This document shows, in pieces, positions 5,340 through 11,949 of a DNA stretch of 15,646 nt. A program made the translations under genes and the position numbers. Origin of the DNA: Cryptobacterium sp. CAG:338. Lineage in GTDB: Bacteria; Actinomycetota; Coriobacteriia; Coriobacteriales; Eggerthellaceae. The DNA lies in the NCBI GenBank assembly GCA_000435475.1, contig FR896065.1, positions 13,238 to 28,883 on the forward strand, written 5' to 3'. Position 1 is the stretch's first letter. Each line of letters opens with the position of its first letter. A model generated the notes under the pieces. The model was not told the origin of the DNA and ran no database searches. It worked only from the letters and a program-made list of their open reading frames with translations.

Positions 5340-5559
5340 TAAAAAGAGCCAGGCGAAAACGCCTGACCCAAAACCCAAGTCGAAGTATACACCAATCGCG
5401 TCAGGGTCTAAATACCTCACGGTTCGCGAGTTTGCCGACCTCTTTAAGCTTTCGCCAATCTCTGTACGTAGGCACTGCGAAAACGGCAATATCCCTGGCG
5501 CAATTAAATTCGGGACACTTTGGCGCATCCCTGTTAAGGAGGAAGACTTACCATGCTAG
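5323..5559 (+). CDS. Excisionase-like helix-turn-helix protein, 78 aa
   Basis: After a basic, proline-rich leader (residues 5-25, KKSQAKTPDPKPKSKY), residues 31-75 form a MerR-like winged HTH of the excisionase/HTH_17 type: YLTVREFADLFKLSPISVRR, then GNIPGAIKFGTLWRIP. Such proteins bend DNA as recombination directionality factors, so this is the best candidate for the phage Xis, though many such proteins are transcription regulators. Start: GTG 5323 lies inside the end of ant; TTG 5332, with GGGGTGA upstream, is an alternative that shortens the protein by three residues. The last 7 bases overlap the next small gene. Confidence 0.75.
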   Translation: MSSLANKKSQAKTPDPKPKSKYTPIASGSKYLTVREFADLFKLSPISVRRHCENGNIPGAIKFGTLWRIPVKEEDLPC

Positions 5560-5648
5560 AAAACACTATGCTTGCAGATGCAATTGTATGCGTATTAGCT
5601 TTGGCGTGCTTCCTTGCCTATGGATACTACTTTACGCATAGGGGCTAG
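5553..5648 (+). CDS. Tiny membrane peptide, 31 aa
   Basis: ATG 5553 follows AAGGAGG at 10-base spacing inside the end of the HTH gene, and the frame runs to TAG 5646-5648, two bases before the RusA start. The peptide MLENTMLADAIVCVLALA... is one membrane helix (about residues 7-25) with a short tail ending THRG. It is too short for automatic calling, but the ribosome site is among the best in the operon and the spacing is tight. Function unknown. Confidence 0.55.
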   Translation: MLENTMLADAIVCVLALACFLAYGYYFTHRG

Positions 5649-5650
5649 TA

Positions 5651-6016
5651 ATGGAGTACCGCTTCGAGATTCCTGGCACGCTGCCAACGCTTAATGAGTA
5701 CGTTAACCGTGAGCGCACCAATCGCTTTTCTGCTGCAAGCTTAAAGCGCAAGACGCAGGACTACATAAGGGCATTCATCCTGGATGCTCCTAAGTTCCCA
5801 GGTCAAGTTACGGTGTGGTTCGATTGGATAAGACCCGATATGCGAAGCGATAAAGACAATGTGGCATTTGCGAAGAAATTCGTCCTAGATGCGCTTCAGG
5901 AAGCAGGCGTGATTACAAAGGATAGCTGGAAGCTCTGCACTCCATATGATCGAAAGTTTGCCGTTAACAAGTCCAATCCTCGCACTGTTGTGCTGATTAC
6001 TGATGAGGACTTTTAG
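5651..6016 (+). CDS. rusA: RusA-family Holliday junction resolvase
   Basis: A 121-residue protein of the usual RusA length. It has the N-terminal PGTLPTLNEY strand and the metal-binding core near residues 61-91: RPDMRSDKDNVAFAKKFVLD. D67, D69, K75/K76, D80 and D91 fit the family's acidic residues and lysine, and the LDALQEAGVITKD ending of the motif is typical. RusA dimers cut four-way junctions symmetrically; in phages they resolve recombination intermediates or branched DNA before packaging. ATG 5651 follows AGGGG. Placement with the exonuclease, RecT and SSB downstream fits a recombination module. Confidence 0.9.
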   Translation: MEYRFEIPGTLPTLNEYVNRERTNRFSAASLKRKTQDYIRAFILDAPKFPGQVTVWFDWIRPDMRSDKDNVAFAKKFVLDALQEAGVITKDSWKLCTPYDRKFAVNKSNPRTVVLITDEDF

Positions 6017-6017
6017 T

Positions 6018-6578
6018 TTGACGCGCAAGGGAGCCAAACAGCACGGATGGACTACGGCAGAAGAGCGTTTCTTGCTCAAGTACGCAGGCGTTCTGACCAG
6101 GCGCGAGATATGTAAGGAGCTTAAACGCAGCACGGAATCAGTGAGGAACAAAGCCAAGCGATACGGAATATCCCTGCGGTGTTTTGTTAGCAAGCTTACC
6201 TGGTGTAATCAGTGCGCAACTTGGCGAACAACAGTGTCGGAACGCACAGGATACTGCCGTGTATGCGCTAAGCGCGAAATGCTTGCCAGGAGCGAGCAGA
6301 GAGTAAGTGATGCTCTTGAGCATCTTAGCTTCAACCAACGCATAGTTTATCTCAATGAGGAAGCGCACCGTGGAACTAGGCAGGCTCCATCAAAGCCCGT
6401 TAAGCAGGCGTCAACGGTTGGCAGCTTATATGCCAGGAGGAAAGCCGAAGAGCAGTACCAGAAGGATTTGGAGCGGTGGGAAATTGCTTGCTTAGATCAG
6501 CTTATCAACGCCAATAAAACCAGGCTTAAGCGCATCCGCCAAAAGCTCGGCACTAACCCTAGAAAAAAATCTAAATGA
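6018..6578 (+). CDS. HTH plus zinc-knuckle phage protein
   Basis: About residues 8-50 form a SANT/homeodomain-like helix-turn-helix (GWTTAEERFLLKYAGVLTRR, ICKELKRSTESVRNKAKRYG), followed by a CxxC...CxxC zinc site (CNQC near 63, CRVC near 80) and a basic helical C-terminal half ending NPRKKSK. The N-terminal HTH resembles that of the HNH protein at 14388. I chose TTG 6018, which has GAGGA eight bases upstream; ATG 6003 would overlap RusA by 14 bases without a ribosome site. Probably DNA-binding; the exact role is unknown. It might be a nuclease-less relative of phage HNH proteins or a transcription factor for the module. Confidence 0.7.
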   Translation: MTRKGAKQHGWTTAEERFLLKYAGVLTRREICKELKRSTESVRNKAKRYGISLRCFVSKLTWCNQCATWRTTVSERTGYCRVCAKREMLARSEQRVSDALEHLSFNQRIVYLNEEAHRGTRQAPSKPVKQASTVGSLYARRKAEEQYQKDLERWEIACLDQLINANKTRLKRIRQKLGTNPRKKSK

Positions 6579-6626
6579 GTGACCACTTTATATATAAGAC
6601 CTGTTCAAACACTAAAAGGAGCACAA

Positions 6627-6788
6627 ATGGATATTCCAGAAATTGTATTTAAGCTAGCTGTTTGCGTATTTATGATCGTCACAATCATTCGCGAAACCAA
6701 TCATTACCGTTTTTTACAAAAACTGGAAAACCAATTGCGCAATCGCGATGCCGAGACTAATTCCGCTAAAGACAGTTTGAAGGGTTGA
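6627..6788 (+). CDS. Small membrane protein with charged tail, 53 aa
   Basis: ATG 6627 follows AAAAGGAG at 5-base spacing. Residues 6-22 form a membrane helix (VFKLAVCVFMIVTIIRE), followed by a charged, possibly coiled-coil tail (HYRFLQKLENQLRNRDAETN). A longer frame from 6579 has no ribosome site. It is the last gene before a gene-free stretch with a terminator, and the fifth tiny membrane protein of the early region. A minus-strand reading frame (6714-6863) overlaps its second half; the plus frame is preferred because of its ribosome site. Confidence 0.65.
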   Translation: MDIPEIVFKLAVCVFMIVTIIRETNHYRFLQKLENQLRNRDAETNSAKDSLKG

Positions 6789-6948
6789 CTTTAGCTCTTC
6801 CCTGCGGTCGCGTTCGCTCTGCCTAGTTCTTTCTAGGTCGATATGTTTAGGCGCTTTCTTCATGCGCGCATGGTCTGGAAGGTGTCACTTTGTTTTACGG
6901 AATTATTTCCCCAGATCAAAAGCTCATGAATATCTATAAAACCAGGTC

Positions 6949-6980
6949 AAATGAGTGTCACCAAACCCCCACTCATTTTA
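6949..6980 (+). terminator. Probable terminator inside the early region
   Basis: AAATGAGTG (6949-6957) pairs with CACTCATTT (6970-6978) over 9 bp with a 12-base loop, followed by TATTAG. The U run is short, so termination may be partial. The 233-base gap 6789-7021 around it holds no plus-strand gene and no promoter I trust, so transcription of the recombination genes must read through or start at an unseen promoter. Confidence 0.5.
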
Positions 6981-7021
6981 TTAGTTCATTAAAATACATA
7001 ACACCTGATAGGAGGTAATAT

Positions 7022-8254
7022 ATGCAACTCGAAGTAGTGAACATCGAGGACGTATATCCCGATGAAAACAATCCTCGGAAAACCTTTGAAGGCATCGAGG
7101 ACTTGGCGAAGTCCTTTGACCTTAATACCGAACGTCCTGGAGAGCCATTTACGCCGCCCATCCTGGTACGTGATGGCGGCATCTTTCGCATCGTGGACGG
7201 CGAGCGCCGTTATAAGGCACTTAAGCTTAATCGTAAGCAAACCTTTACCGCCAATGTTTGCGACGACTTGGACGAAGTAAACACGCTCATGGCTATGCTT
7301 GCAACCGACAACAAGCAGCCCTTATCTGACATTGAGAAGTCGCGTGGCGTTCAGCAGGCGCTCCTTCTTGGTGTTGATCCAGTAAAGGTCGACAAGACCA
7401 CCAAAGGCGCACATGCAAGGCGCATCAAAAAAGCCATGGAGCTGGTAGACGATGCTGCAGAGGATATGAGTCTTGATCGCTTGCTCGCGATTGAGGAATT
7501 TAGCGAGTATCCATCAGTAGTGGAGATGCTCACCAACTGCCGTGAGCGCGATTGGGAGAGAATCGCTGATTCTGAGCGCAAGCGTATCAAGGACGAGAAG
7601 CGCATGATGGAAGTGCGTGATGCACTTATTGAGCGTGGGTATACCATCTGCGATAGCGATGATAAGCCTGACAATTACTACTATGCAGGAGCGATCCGCA
7701 CTGTAAAAGAGGCAGAAGAGCTAACAGATAGCTCTGATGAAGTTGTGTTTACGCCAGGGGTGGGCAACCAGTTGTATGAAAAGCTTAAGCCGCGAGAGGA
7801 AGAAGAACGTCAAGTATCTGTCGTTGCTCAGATTCGCAAGCTTAAGGACACCTTTAAGGAATCGGAAGAAAAGCGCATGCTGTGGTTCGGCGAGCGCATG
7901 GGCGATCCTGATAACATACCGCATCTTAAAAAGCTTGCCGTCGTCGCTTTTATTGAATTTAACGACATCATTATCAACCGTTTCAAGGATGGCTTTCAGA
8001 TCAAGATGGACTGCACACCTTGCAAGCTTGTGATGGCAGTTGGCTATAGCAAGATGCGCATCTCGATTCTTATGTATATCAATGACCTGCTCGATTCGCC
8101 AGTGAACCCCTGGAATCTTCCTCGCTTTAAGGAGTACCTTGAAGTTATTGAGGCCTTCCTGGCTGATGGCTATGTGCCTGACCAGTGGGAGCTGGATTTA
8201 TTTGACACGATCAAGCACGTAATCAAGATCACCGAGGAGGCTATCAATGACTAA
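7022..8254 (+). CDS. ParB-like nuclease-domain protein, 410 aa
   Basis: The N-terminal 90 residues carry ParB/Spo0J-type motifs: ENNPRKTF (residues 15-22) and the nucleotide-binding box IVDGERRYKALK (57-68, with GERR at 60-63). The middle (about 95-175) is helical and could be the HTH that reads a parS-like site; the C-terminal half is acidic and of no known type. No ParA ATPase is next to it, so a classical partition system is not visible. In phages, lone ParB-domain proteins act in recombination or DNA processing. ATG 7022 follows AGGAGG. The end overlaps the exonuclease start by 8 bases, tying it to the recombination operon. Confidence 0.82.
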   Translation: MQLEVVNIEDVYPDENNPRKTFEGIEDLAKSFDLNTERPGEPFTPPILVRDGGIFRIVDGERRYKALKLNRKQTFTANVCDDLDEVNTLMAMLATDNKQPLSDIEKSRGVQQALLLGVDPVKVDKTTKGAHARRIKKAMELVDDAAEDMSLDRLLAIEEFSEYPSVVEMLTNCRERDWERIADSERKRIKDEKRMMEVRDALIERGYTICDSDDKPDNYYYAGAIRTVKEAEELTDSSDEVVFTPGVGNQLYEKLKPREEEERQVSVVAQIRKLKDTFKESEEKRMLWFGERMGDPDNIPHLKKLAVVAFIEFNDIIINRFKDGFQIKMDCTPCKLVMAVGYSKMRISILMYINDLLDSPVNPWNLPRFKEYLEVIEAFLADGYVPDQWELDLFDTIKHVIKITEEAIND

Positions 8255-9221
8255 GCCATATACCGAGATTCGCTTTACTGGCACGCCAGAAGAGATCAAC
8301 AAGCAATGGGTCGAGGCTCGCAAGAACGGCATCGGCGGCTCTGATGTAGCGAGCATCATGGGGCTTAACAAGTACTCATCGCCGCTCAATGTGTGGCTCA
8401 TAAAGACGGGGCGCGAAGAATCGCCTGACTTATCCGATAACCAGGCAGTAGAGTGGGGCAACCGTCTTGAAGACGTGGTGGCAGATAAGTTTGCTGACGA
8501 ACATCCAGAACTGCAGGTGCGCCGCCGCAATGCAACCATGGTATCGATTAAGCGCCCCTGGGCGTTTGCCAACATCGACCGCTGGGTAACAGATGGCAAG
8601 GGTAATGTGGGCATTCTTGAAGTAAAGACCGTAGGCATGCGCCGCGCTGCCGACTGGGACAACGGGGTTCCGCTGTATTACTTAACACAAGTCATGCACT
8701 ACATGAGCGTCACGGGCTATCAGTATGCATGGGTGGCAGTCCTTATTGGTGGCCAAGAATTCCGCGAATACTACATCGAGCGCGACGAGCAGGACATTCA
8801 GGCAATTAATGAAGCGGTAGATACCTTCTGGCGCGACTTCGTGGAGACTGATACCGCGCCTGCGCTGATTGGCAACGATCCAGAAGCTAATGCGTTGTTA
8901 TCTCAGCATTCCGACCCATCAACTGAGTTTATCGCGATGCTTGACGAGGATGTGTCCATGCTTGACGAACTCCAAGAGATTAAAGACCAGATGAATGATC
9001 TTAAGCACCGTAAGACCCTGATCGAAAACCAGATCAAGGACTTAATCGGCGACAACAAGGGAATTGAGACCGAGACCAAGCGTATTACCTGGGTACGCTC
9101 CACTCGCTCATCTTTCGATAAGAAAGCCTTTGACGCAGCTCATCCAGGCATCACCAACGACTACATGAAAACAAGCGTAACCAACGGAGGTCTTCGCATC
9201 TCCGTAAAGAAAGGAGCCTAA
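8247..9221 (+). CDS. YqaJ-family phage 5'-3' exonuclease
   Basis: A 324-residue lambda-Exo/YqaJ-like nuclease that would resect double-strand ends to make 3' tails for the annealing protein. Motifs: RKNGIGGSDVASIMGL (25-40), the acidic helix VEWGNRLED (68-76), D111 in ANIDRW, and the catalytic ILEVKT (123-128, E125-x-K127). The C-terminal quarter holds a coiled coil (about 230-270). ATG 8247 follows GAGGAGG and overlaps the ParB-like stop. In this class of phages the exonuclease pairs with RecT, here separated from it only by the HNH gene. Confidence 0.92.
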   Translation: MTKPYTEIRFTGTPEEINKQWVEARKNGIGGSDVASIMGLNKYSSPLNVWLIKTGREESPDLSDNQAVEWGNRLEDVVADKFADEHPELQVRRRNATMVSIKRPWAFANIDRWVTDGKGNVGILEVKTVGMRRAADWDNGVPLYYLTQVMHYMSVTGYQYAWVAVLIGGQEFREYYIERDEQDIQAINEAVDTFWRDFVETDTAPALIGNDPEANALLSQHSDPSTEFIAMLDEDVSMLDELQEIKDQMNDLKHRKTLIENQIKDLIGDNKGIETETKRITWVRSTRSSFDKKAFDAAHPGITNDYMKTSVTNGGLRISVKKGA

Positions 9222-9223
9222 AC

Positions 9224-9742
9224 ATGGCTAAATGGGCTCCCGTCAGCGGGTATGAAGGGATATATGAGATATCTGACGACGGAAGAATTAGAAGCCTAGA
9301 TCGGTGGCATACAGGAAAGGACGGCAGGAGGGTTCCATATAAGGGGCGAATGATAGCTCCTGGCATTGGAGTGAATGGATACAAAGTTGTTTCTCTTTGG
9401 AAAAACGGAAAGGGGAAAAGCGTATATATCCACAGGTTAGTCGCCGAAACATTCATCAAGAATCCTGAAAACAAGAAGACCGTAAATCACAAAGATGGAA
9501 ACCGAACTAACAACAATGTTTCAAACCTCGAATGGGCAACATATTCCGAGAACAATTTGCATGAGTATCGCGTGCTTGGGAAGAAAGGCACTGGGAGAAA
9601 ACTGACGGATATGCAGGTTGTTTTTATACGTAACAGCAAGGAAAGCCCAAGGGTGCTTGCAGCGATGTTTGGCGTAAGCGATTCGGTTATATGCAACGTG
9701 AAGAACAAAAAGATTTATCGAGAAGTAGGAGGCGCAGTCTAA
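9224..9742 (+). CDS. HNH homing-type endonuclease (NUMOD4 + HNH_3)
   Basis: A 172-residue free-standing homing-like endonuclease. NUMOD4 DNA-binding motif at residues 4-27 (WAPVSGYEGIYEISDDGRIR), HNH core at 67-104 with H70 (YIHRLVAE), H89 and D91 (VNHKDGN), N96-N98 and N101-L-E-W, then a C-terminal HTH (about 124-168). All HNH residues are present. It uses many AGA/AGG arginine codons and looks more A-rich than the flanking exonuclease, a sign of transfer. It sits precisely between exonuclease and recT, with its stop overlapping the RecT start; its tail provides GGAGG for RecT. It probably inserted here as a selfish element that targets phages lacking it. Confidence 0.9.
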   Translation: MAKWAPVSGYEGIYEISDDGRIRSLDRWHTGKDGRRVPYKGRMIAPGIGVNGYKVVSLWKNGKGKSVYIHRLVAETFIKNPENKKTVNHKDGNRTNNNVSNLEWATYSENNLHEYRVLGKKGTGRKLTDMQVVFIRNSKESPRVLAAMFGVSDSVICNVKNKKIYREVGGAV

Positions 9743-10677
9743 TGGGACAGTTGGCGCAACAAGCACAAAGTAAACAGATCAAAGCAGCTAATCCAATCGA
9801 AGATATCAGAGGATATATACAGGGCCAGTGGCCAAAGATTGCCAAAGTGCTGCCGAAGCATATGAGTCCAGAGCGCATGATGCAGCTTGCCATCAGTACC
9901 ATCAACAAGAACCCAAAGCTGGCAGACTGTACGGTTGAATCCGTTCTGTCATGCTTCATGACTGCATCATCGCTTGGTCTTGAGCCCAATGATGTGAATG
10001 GACTCGGACAGTGCTACATAATCCCCTACGGTCGCAAGGCAACGTTCATCCCTGGATATCGCGGCCTCTACAAGCTGGCGCTAAATTCAGGTGAGATTCA
10101 ATCAATCACCGTTGAGGTTGTTTACGAAGGTGACGAGTTCGAGTATATGCTCGGAGACGATGCCCGTATCGTTCACAAGCCCAGTATGACAGCAGATCAC
10201 AAGCCAGAGAATATGGTATGCGCCTATTGCATCACGCGATTCAATAATGGTGGAATTCAGCGCACCGTAATGAGTAAAGCTGATATAGAACGTAGGCGCA
10301 AGGAATCACAGAGCGGAAAGAGGTCGGACAGTCCATGGGTTAAGTGGTACGAGGAAATGGCCAAGAAGACCGTCATGCGTGCCGCATCTAAAACCTGGCC
10401 ACTTCAGTCGGAAAAGGCGCAAGCATTTCAGGAAGCAACTGCTTCCGACGAAATGGAGGGTGGAAGATTCGAAGAGCTTTTTGAGAAACCTATTTTTGAA
10501 GAGCAATCAGTGGTAGAGGTCGTTCAAGACACCGAACCAAAGGGCTTGCGCAAGGCGGTATGTAAGTCATGCGGTAGCGCTATTGAGGTGGCAGCAGATG
10601 CGACCTTAGAGGACGTTAGTGCCAACATGCCTCCATGTTGCGAGAAGATGCAGCTCGAATGGGCAGAGGGTGAGTAG
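9742..10677 (+). CDS. recT: RecT single-strand annealing protein with zinc-ribbon tail
   Basis: A 311-residue RecT-family protein. The core (about residues 15-225) shows the family's LPKHMSPERMMQLA, TVESVLSCFMTASSLGLEPN, YGRKATFIPGYRGLYKLAL and WVKWYEEMAKKTVMRAASK blocks. RecT coats resected DNA and anneals it or drives strand invasion. The last 40 residues are unusual: VCKSCGSAI ... MPPCCEKMQLEW gives CxxC and CC, a probable zinc ribbon not part of classical RecT. I chose ATG 9742, coupled to the HNH stop and preceded by GGAGG; an in-frame start at 9691 lies inside the HNH gene and adds a basic stretch of no family character. Confidence 0.92.
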   Translation: MGQLAQQAQSKQIKAANPIEDIRGYIQGQWPKIAKVLPKHMSPERMMQLAISTINKNPKLADCTVESVLSCFMTASSLGLEPNDVNGLGQCYIIPYGRKATFIPGYRGLYKLALNSGEIQSITVEVVYEGDEFEYMLGDDARIVHKPSMTADHKPENMVCAYCITRFNNGGIQRTVMSKADIERRRKESQSGKRSDSPWVKWYEEMAKKTVMRAASKTWPLQSEKAQAFQEATASDEMEGGRFEELFEKPIFEEQSVVEVVQDTEPKGLRKAVCKSCGSAIEVAADATLEDVSANMPPCCEKMQLEWAEGE

Positions 10678-10679
10678 TC

Positions 10680-11138
10680 ATGAGCATCAATCGAGTAACT
10701 ATTTCAGGCAATCTCACGCGAGACCCCGAGCTGCGCACTACTGCCACTGGTAATCCCGTCTTAGGTTTCAGCGTTGCAGTAAACGATCGTCATAAGAACA
10801 GTACAACAGGTGAGTGGGAAGACTATCCCAACTTCATCGACTGCACCATGTTTGGAACGCGAGCCGAGAAGATTGCAGGCTATCTGTCTAAGGGTTCCAA
10901 GGTCGCTATCGAAGGAAAACTTCGCTGGTCTCAGTGGGAGCGTGATGGGCAAAAGCGTAGCAAGATTGAAGTGATCATTGACGAAATCGAATTTATGTCG
11001 CGCGGCGACCATCCAGAGGTGCAGGTATCGCAACCAGCACCAGCGCAACCATCTAATGCGCAAACCCAGATGCCTGGCATGCCTGTTGCTCGTCCCGTTG
11101 TGGATGCGTCTATTTATGACACCGATATACCGTTTTAA
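10680..11138 (+). CDS. ssb: Single-stranded DNA-binding protein
   Basis: A 152-residue SSB with the OB fold over about residues 1-107 (MSINRVTISGNLTRDPELRT, GNPVLGFSVAV, FIDCTMFGTRAEKIAGYLSK, KVAIEGKLRWSQWE), a proline/glutamine-rich linker and the conserved acidic tip DTDIPF that recruits partner proteins. Length and tip are normal for phage SSBs of Gram-positive hosts. It starts two bases after the recT stop with a weak GGTGAG site, so translation is probably coupled. With exonuclease and RecT it completes the recombination cassette. Confidence 0.95.
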   Translation: MSINRVTISGNLTRDPELRTTATGNPVLGFSVAVNDRHKNSTTGEWEDYPNFIDCTMFGTRAEKIAGYLSKGSKVAIEGKLRWSQWERDGQKRSKIEVIIDEIEFMSRGDHPEVQVSQPAPAQPSNAQTQMPGMPVARPVVDASIYDTDIPF

Positions 11139-11149
11139 GGAGGGGTCTC

Positions 11150-11509
11150 ATGATTACTCAAGCAAGTCTTGTTGGTGTGCATGATCGCATGACCTATAAA
11201 CCGCTTCTTGTTTTCAAACTTGTTGCGGAGAACGACCATGAGCTGCGTATTCTTGGTCGTGCAGGATTTGGTCTCAGTGTCTTACATCAGCAGGAATATA
11301 CATTCTTCTATGACATTAATAACGGGGAGTGCAGCTATGACCCGTTTAAGCTTTCGGATCAGGAAACCATCGGAGAAGCAGCTCGCTGGATAAAGAAGAA
11401 CGGCCTACCTGAGCCTGGCACATTCATCGACTGCGACTACCTGCGTGGAGAGAAGGACGAGCCGATGACTTTCGAGGATGAGTTCGACTACTGTCCTTGG
11501 AAAGATTAG
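11150..11509 (+). CDS. Unidentified acidic phage protein, 119 aa
   Basis: ATG 11150 follows AAGGAGGGG, a strong ribosome site, 11 bases after ssb. The protein looks globular and mixed alpha/beta with a very acidic end (DEPMTFEDEFDYCPWKD). No catalytic or binding motif is recognised. Position after ssb and before the DUF6291-like protein suggests an accessory role in replication or recombination, but that rests on context only. Confidence 0.75.
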   Translation: MITQASLVGVHDRMTYKPLLVFKLVAENDHELRILGRAGFGLSVLHQQEYTFFYDINNGECSYDPFKLSDQETIGEAARWIKKNGLPEPGTFIDCDYLRGEKDEPMTFEDEFDYCPWKD

Positions 11510-11513
11510 GACT

Positions 11514-11801
11514 ATGGGCGAAGCAGGAAAAGAACTAGACCATGGTGGAGTCAAGTATGCGCCCTTTTATCGGTCGTTTTATCAAGTAGCTAAAAACCTT
11601 CCCGACAACGATCGCCTGGCACTTTATGACGCGGTTAATAACTATTGCTTTAACGGTGTTTATCCCTGCTTTCGTGAGATGGATATCGAGAAACCTGAAC
11701 TACTTGAAAACTGCTTCGCCATCATGGCTCCCGTCATGGAATCGACGTTGAAGAAGATGGTTGGGGGCGGCAAAGGTGGTCGCCCTCGGAAGAAGTCTTA
11801 A
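11514..11801 (+). CDS. DUF6291-like protein, possibly truncated replication protein, 95 aa
   Basis: Residues 13-80 match the N-terminal domain seen in many Gram-positive phage replication proteins (YAPFYRSFYQVAKNLPDNDR, ALYDAVNNYCFNG, FAIMAPVMESTLKKM) with the closing GGGKGGRPRKK signature. In many homologues this domain is followed by a low-complexity K/N/P linker and a DnaD-like or other domain. Here a TAA ends the frame right after the signature, although the same frame stays open for about 28 further codons with lysine-rich, linker-like content, then stops again. Either a short stand-alone form or a decayed longer gene. ATG 11514 is chosen; the upstream in-frame ATG 11478 lies within the previous gene without a ribosome site. 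Confidence 0.75.
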   Translation: MGEAGKELDHGGVKYAPFYRSFYQVAKNLPDNDRLALYDAVNNYCFNGVYPCFREMDIEKPELLENCFAIMAPVMESTLKKMVGGGKGGRPRKKS

Positions 11802-11815
11802 ACGACTGGTAAAGA

Positions 11816-11857
11816 CCTAAAAACCATAGGTTTTAACCTACCTAAAAACCATAGGTT
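11816..11857 (+). repeat. Two 17-bp direct repeats, iteron-like
   Basis: CCTAAAAACCATAGGTT occurs exactly at 11816-11832 and 11841-11857, starts 25 bp apart. The period is not a multiple of three, so the repeat is not explained by a repeated peptide. Each unit has AACC-ATA-GGTT at its end, able to form a tiny hairpin. They lie in a gene-free gap right behind the DUF6291-like gene, where iterons for an initiator would be expected. Confidence 0.65.
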
Positions 11858-11923
11858 ATTAACAAGATTAAAAGAAAAAGAAAAGTAAGAATAAAAAGAA
11901 GAAAAGAAAGGGTTTGTGGATAA
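11858..11923 (+). other. Candidate origin: polypurine AT-rich tract with DnaA box
   Basis: About 11862-11912 is almost pure A and G (runs of AAAAGAAAAAG type), AT-rich and easily melted. It ends in TGTGGATAA (11915-11923), the exact complement of the DnaA box TTATCCACA. With the two 17-bp repeats just upstream, the order iterons, unwinding tract, DnaA box is that of a replication origin. The tract holds stop codons in the reading frame of the gene before it. Origin function is inferred; a relic lysine-rich linker of a replication gene is the alternative for the purine tract. Confidence 0.5.
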
Positions 11924-11949
11924 CTTTCCTTTCTTGGATGGGATATCTC

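Noticed and set aside
4875..5528. Minus-strand 217-aa frame opposite ant and the HTH gene
   Set aside because: Shadow of two strongly recognised plus-strand proteins; its translation has no recognisable domain.
6579..6626. Longer start for the 53-aa membrane protein at 6579
   Set aside because: No ribosome site; AAAAGGAG sits directly before ATG 6627.
8198..8662. Minus-strand 154-aa frame opposite the exonuclease
   Set aside because: Low-complexity Ser/Arg-rich composition typical of an antisense shadow over YqaJ motifs.
9691..9741. Upstream RecT start inside the HNH gene
   Set aside because: The extra 17 residues are a basic stretch read from HNH coding sequence, and GGAGG is placed for ATG 9742.
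11811..11860. CRISPR-like repeats
   Set aside because: Only two 17-bp units with an 8-bp gap; spacing far too short for a CRISPR array, and no cas gene.
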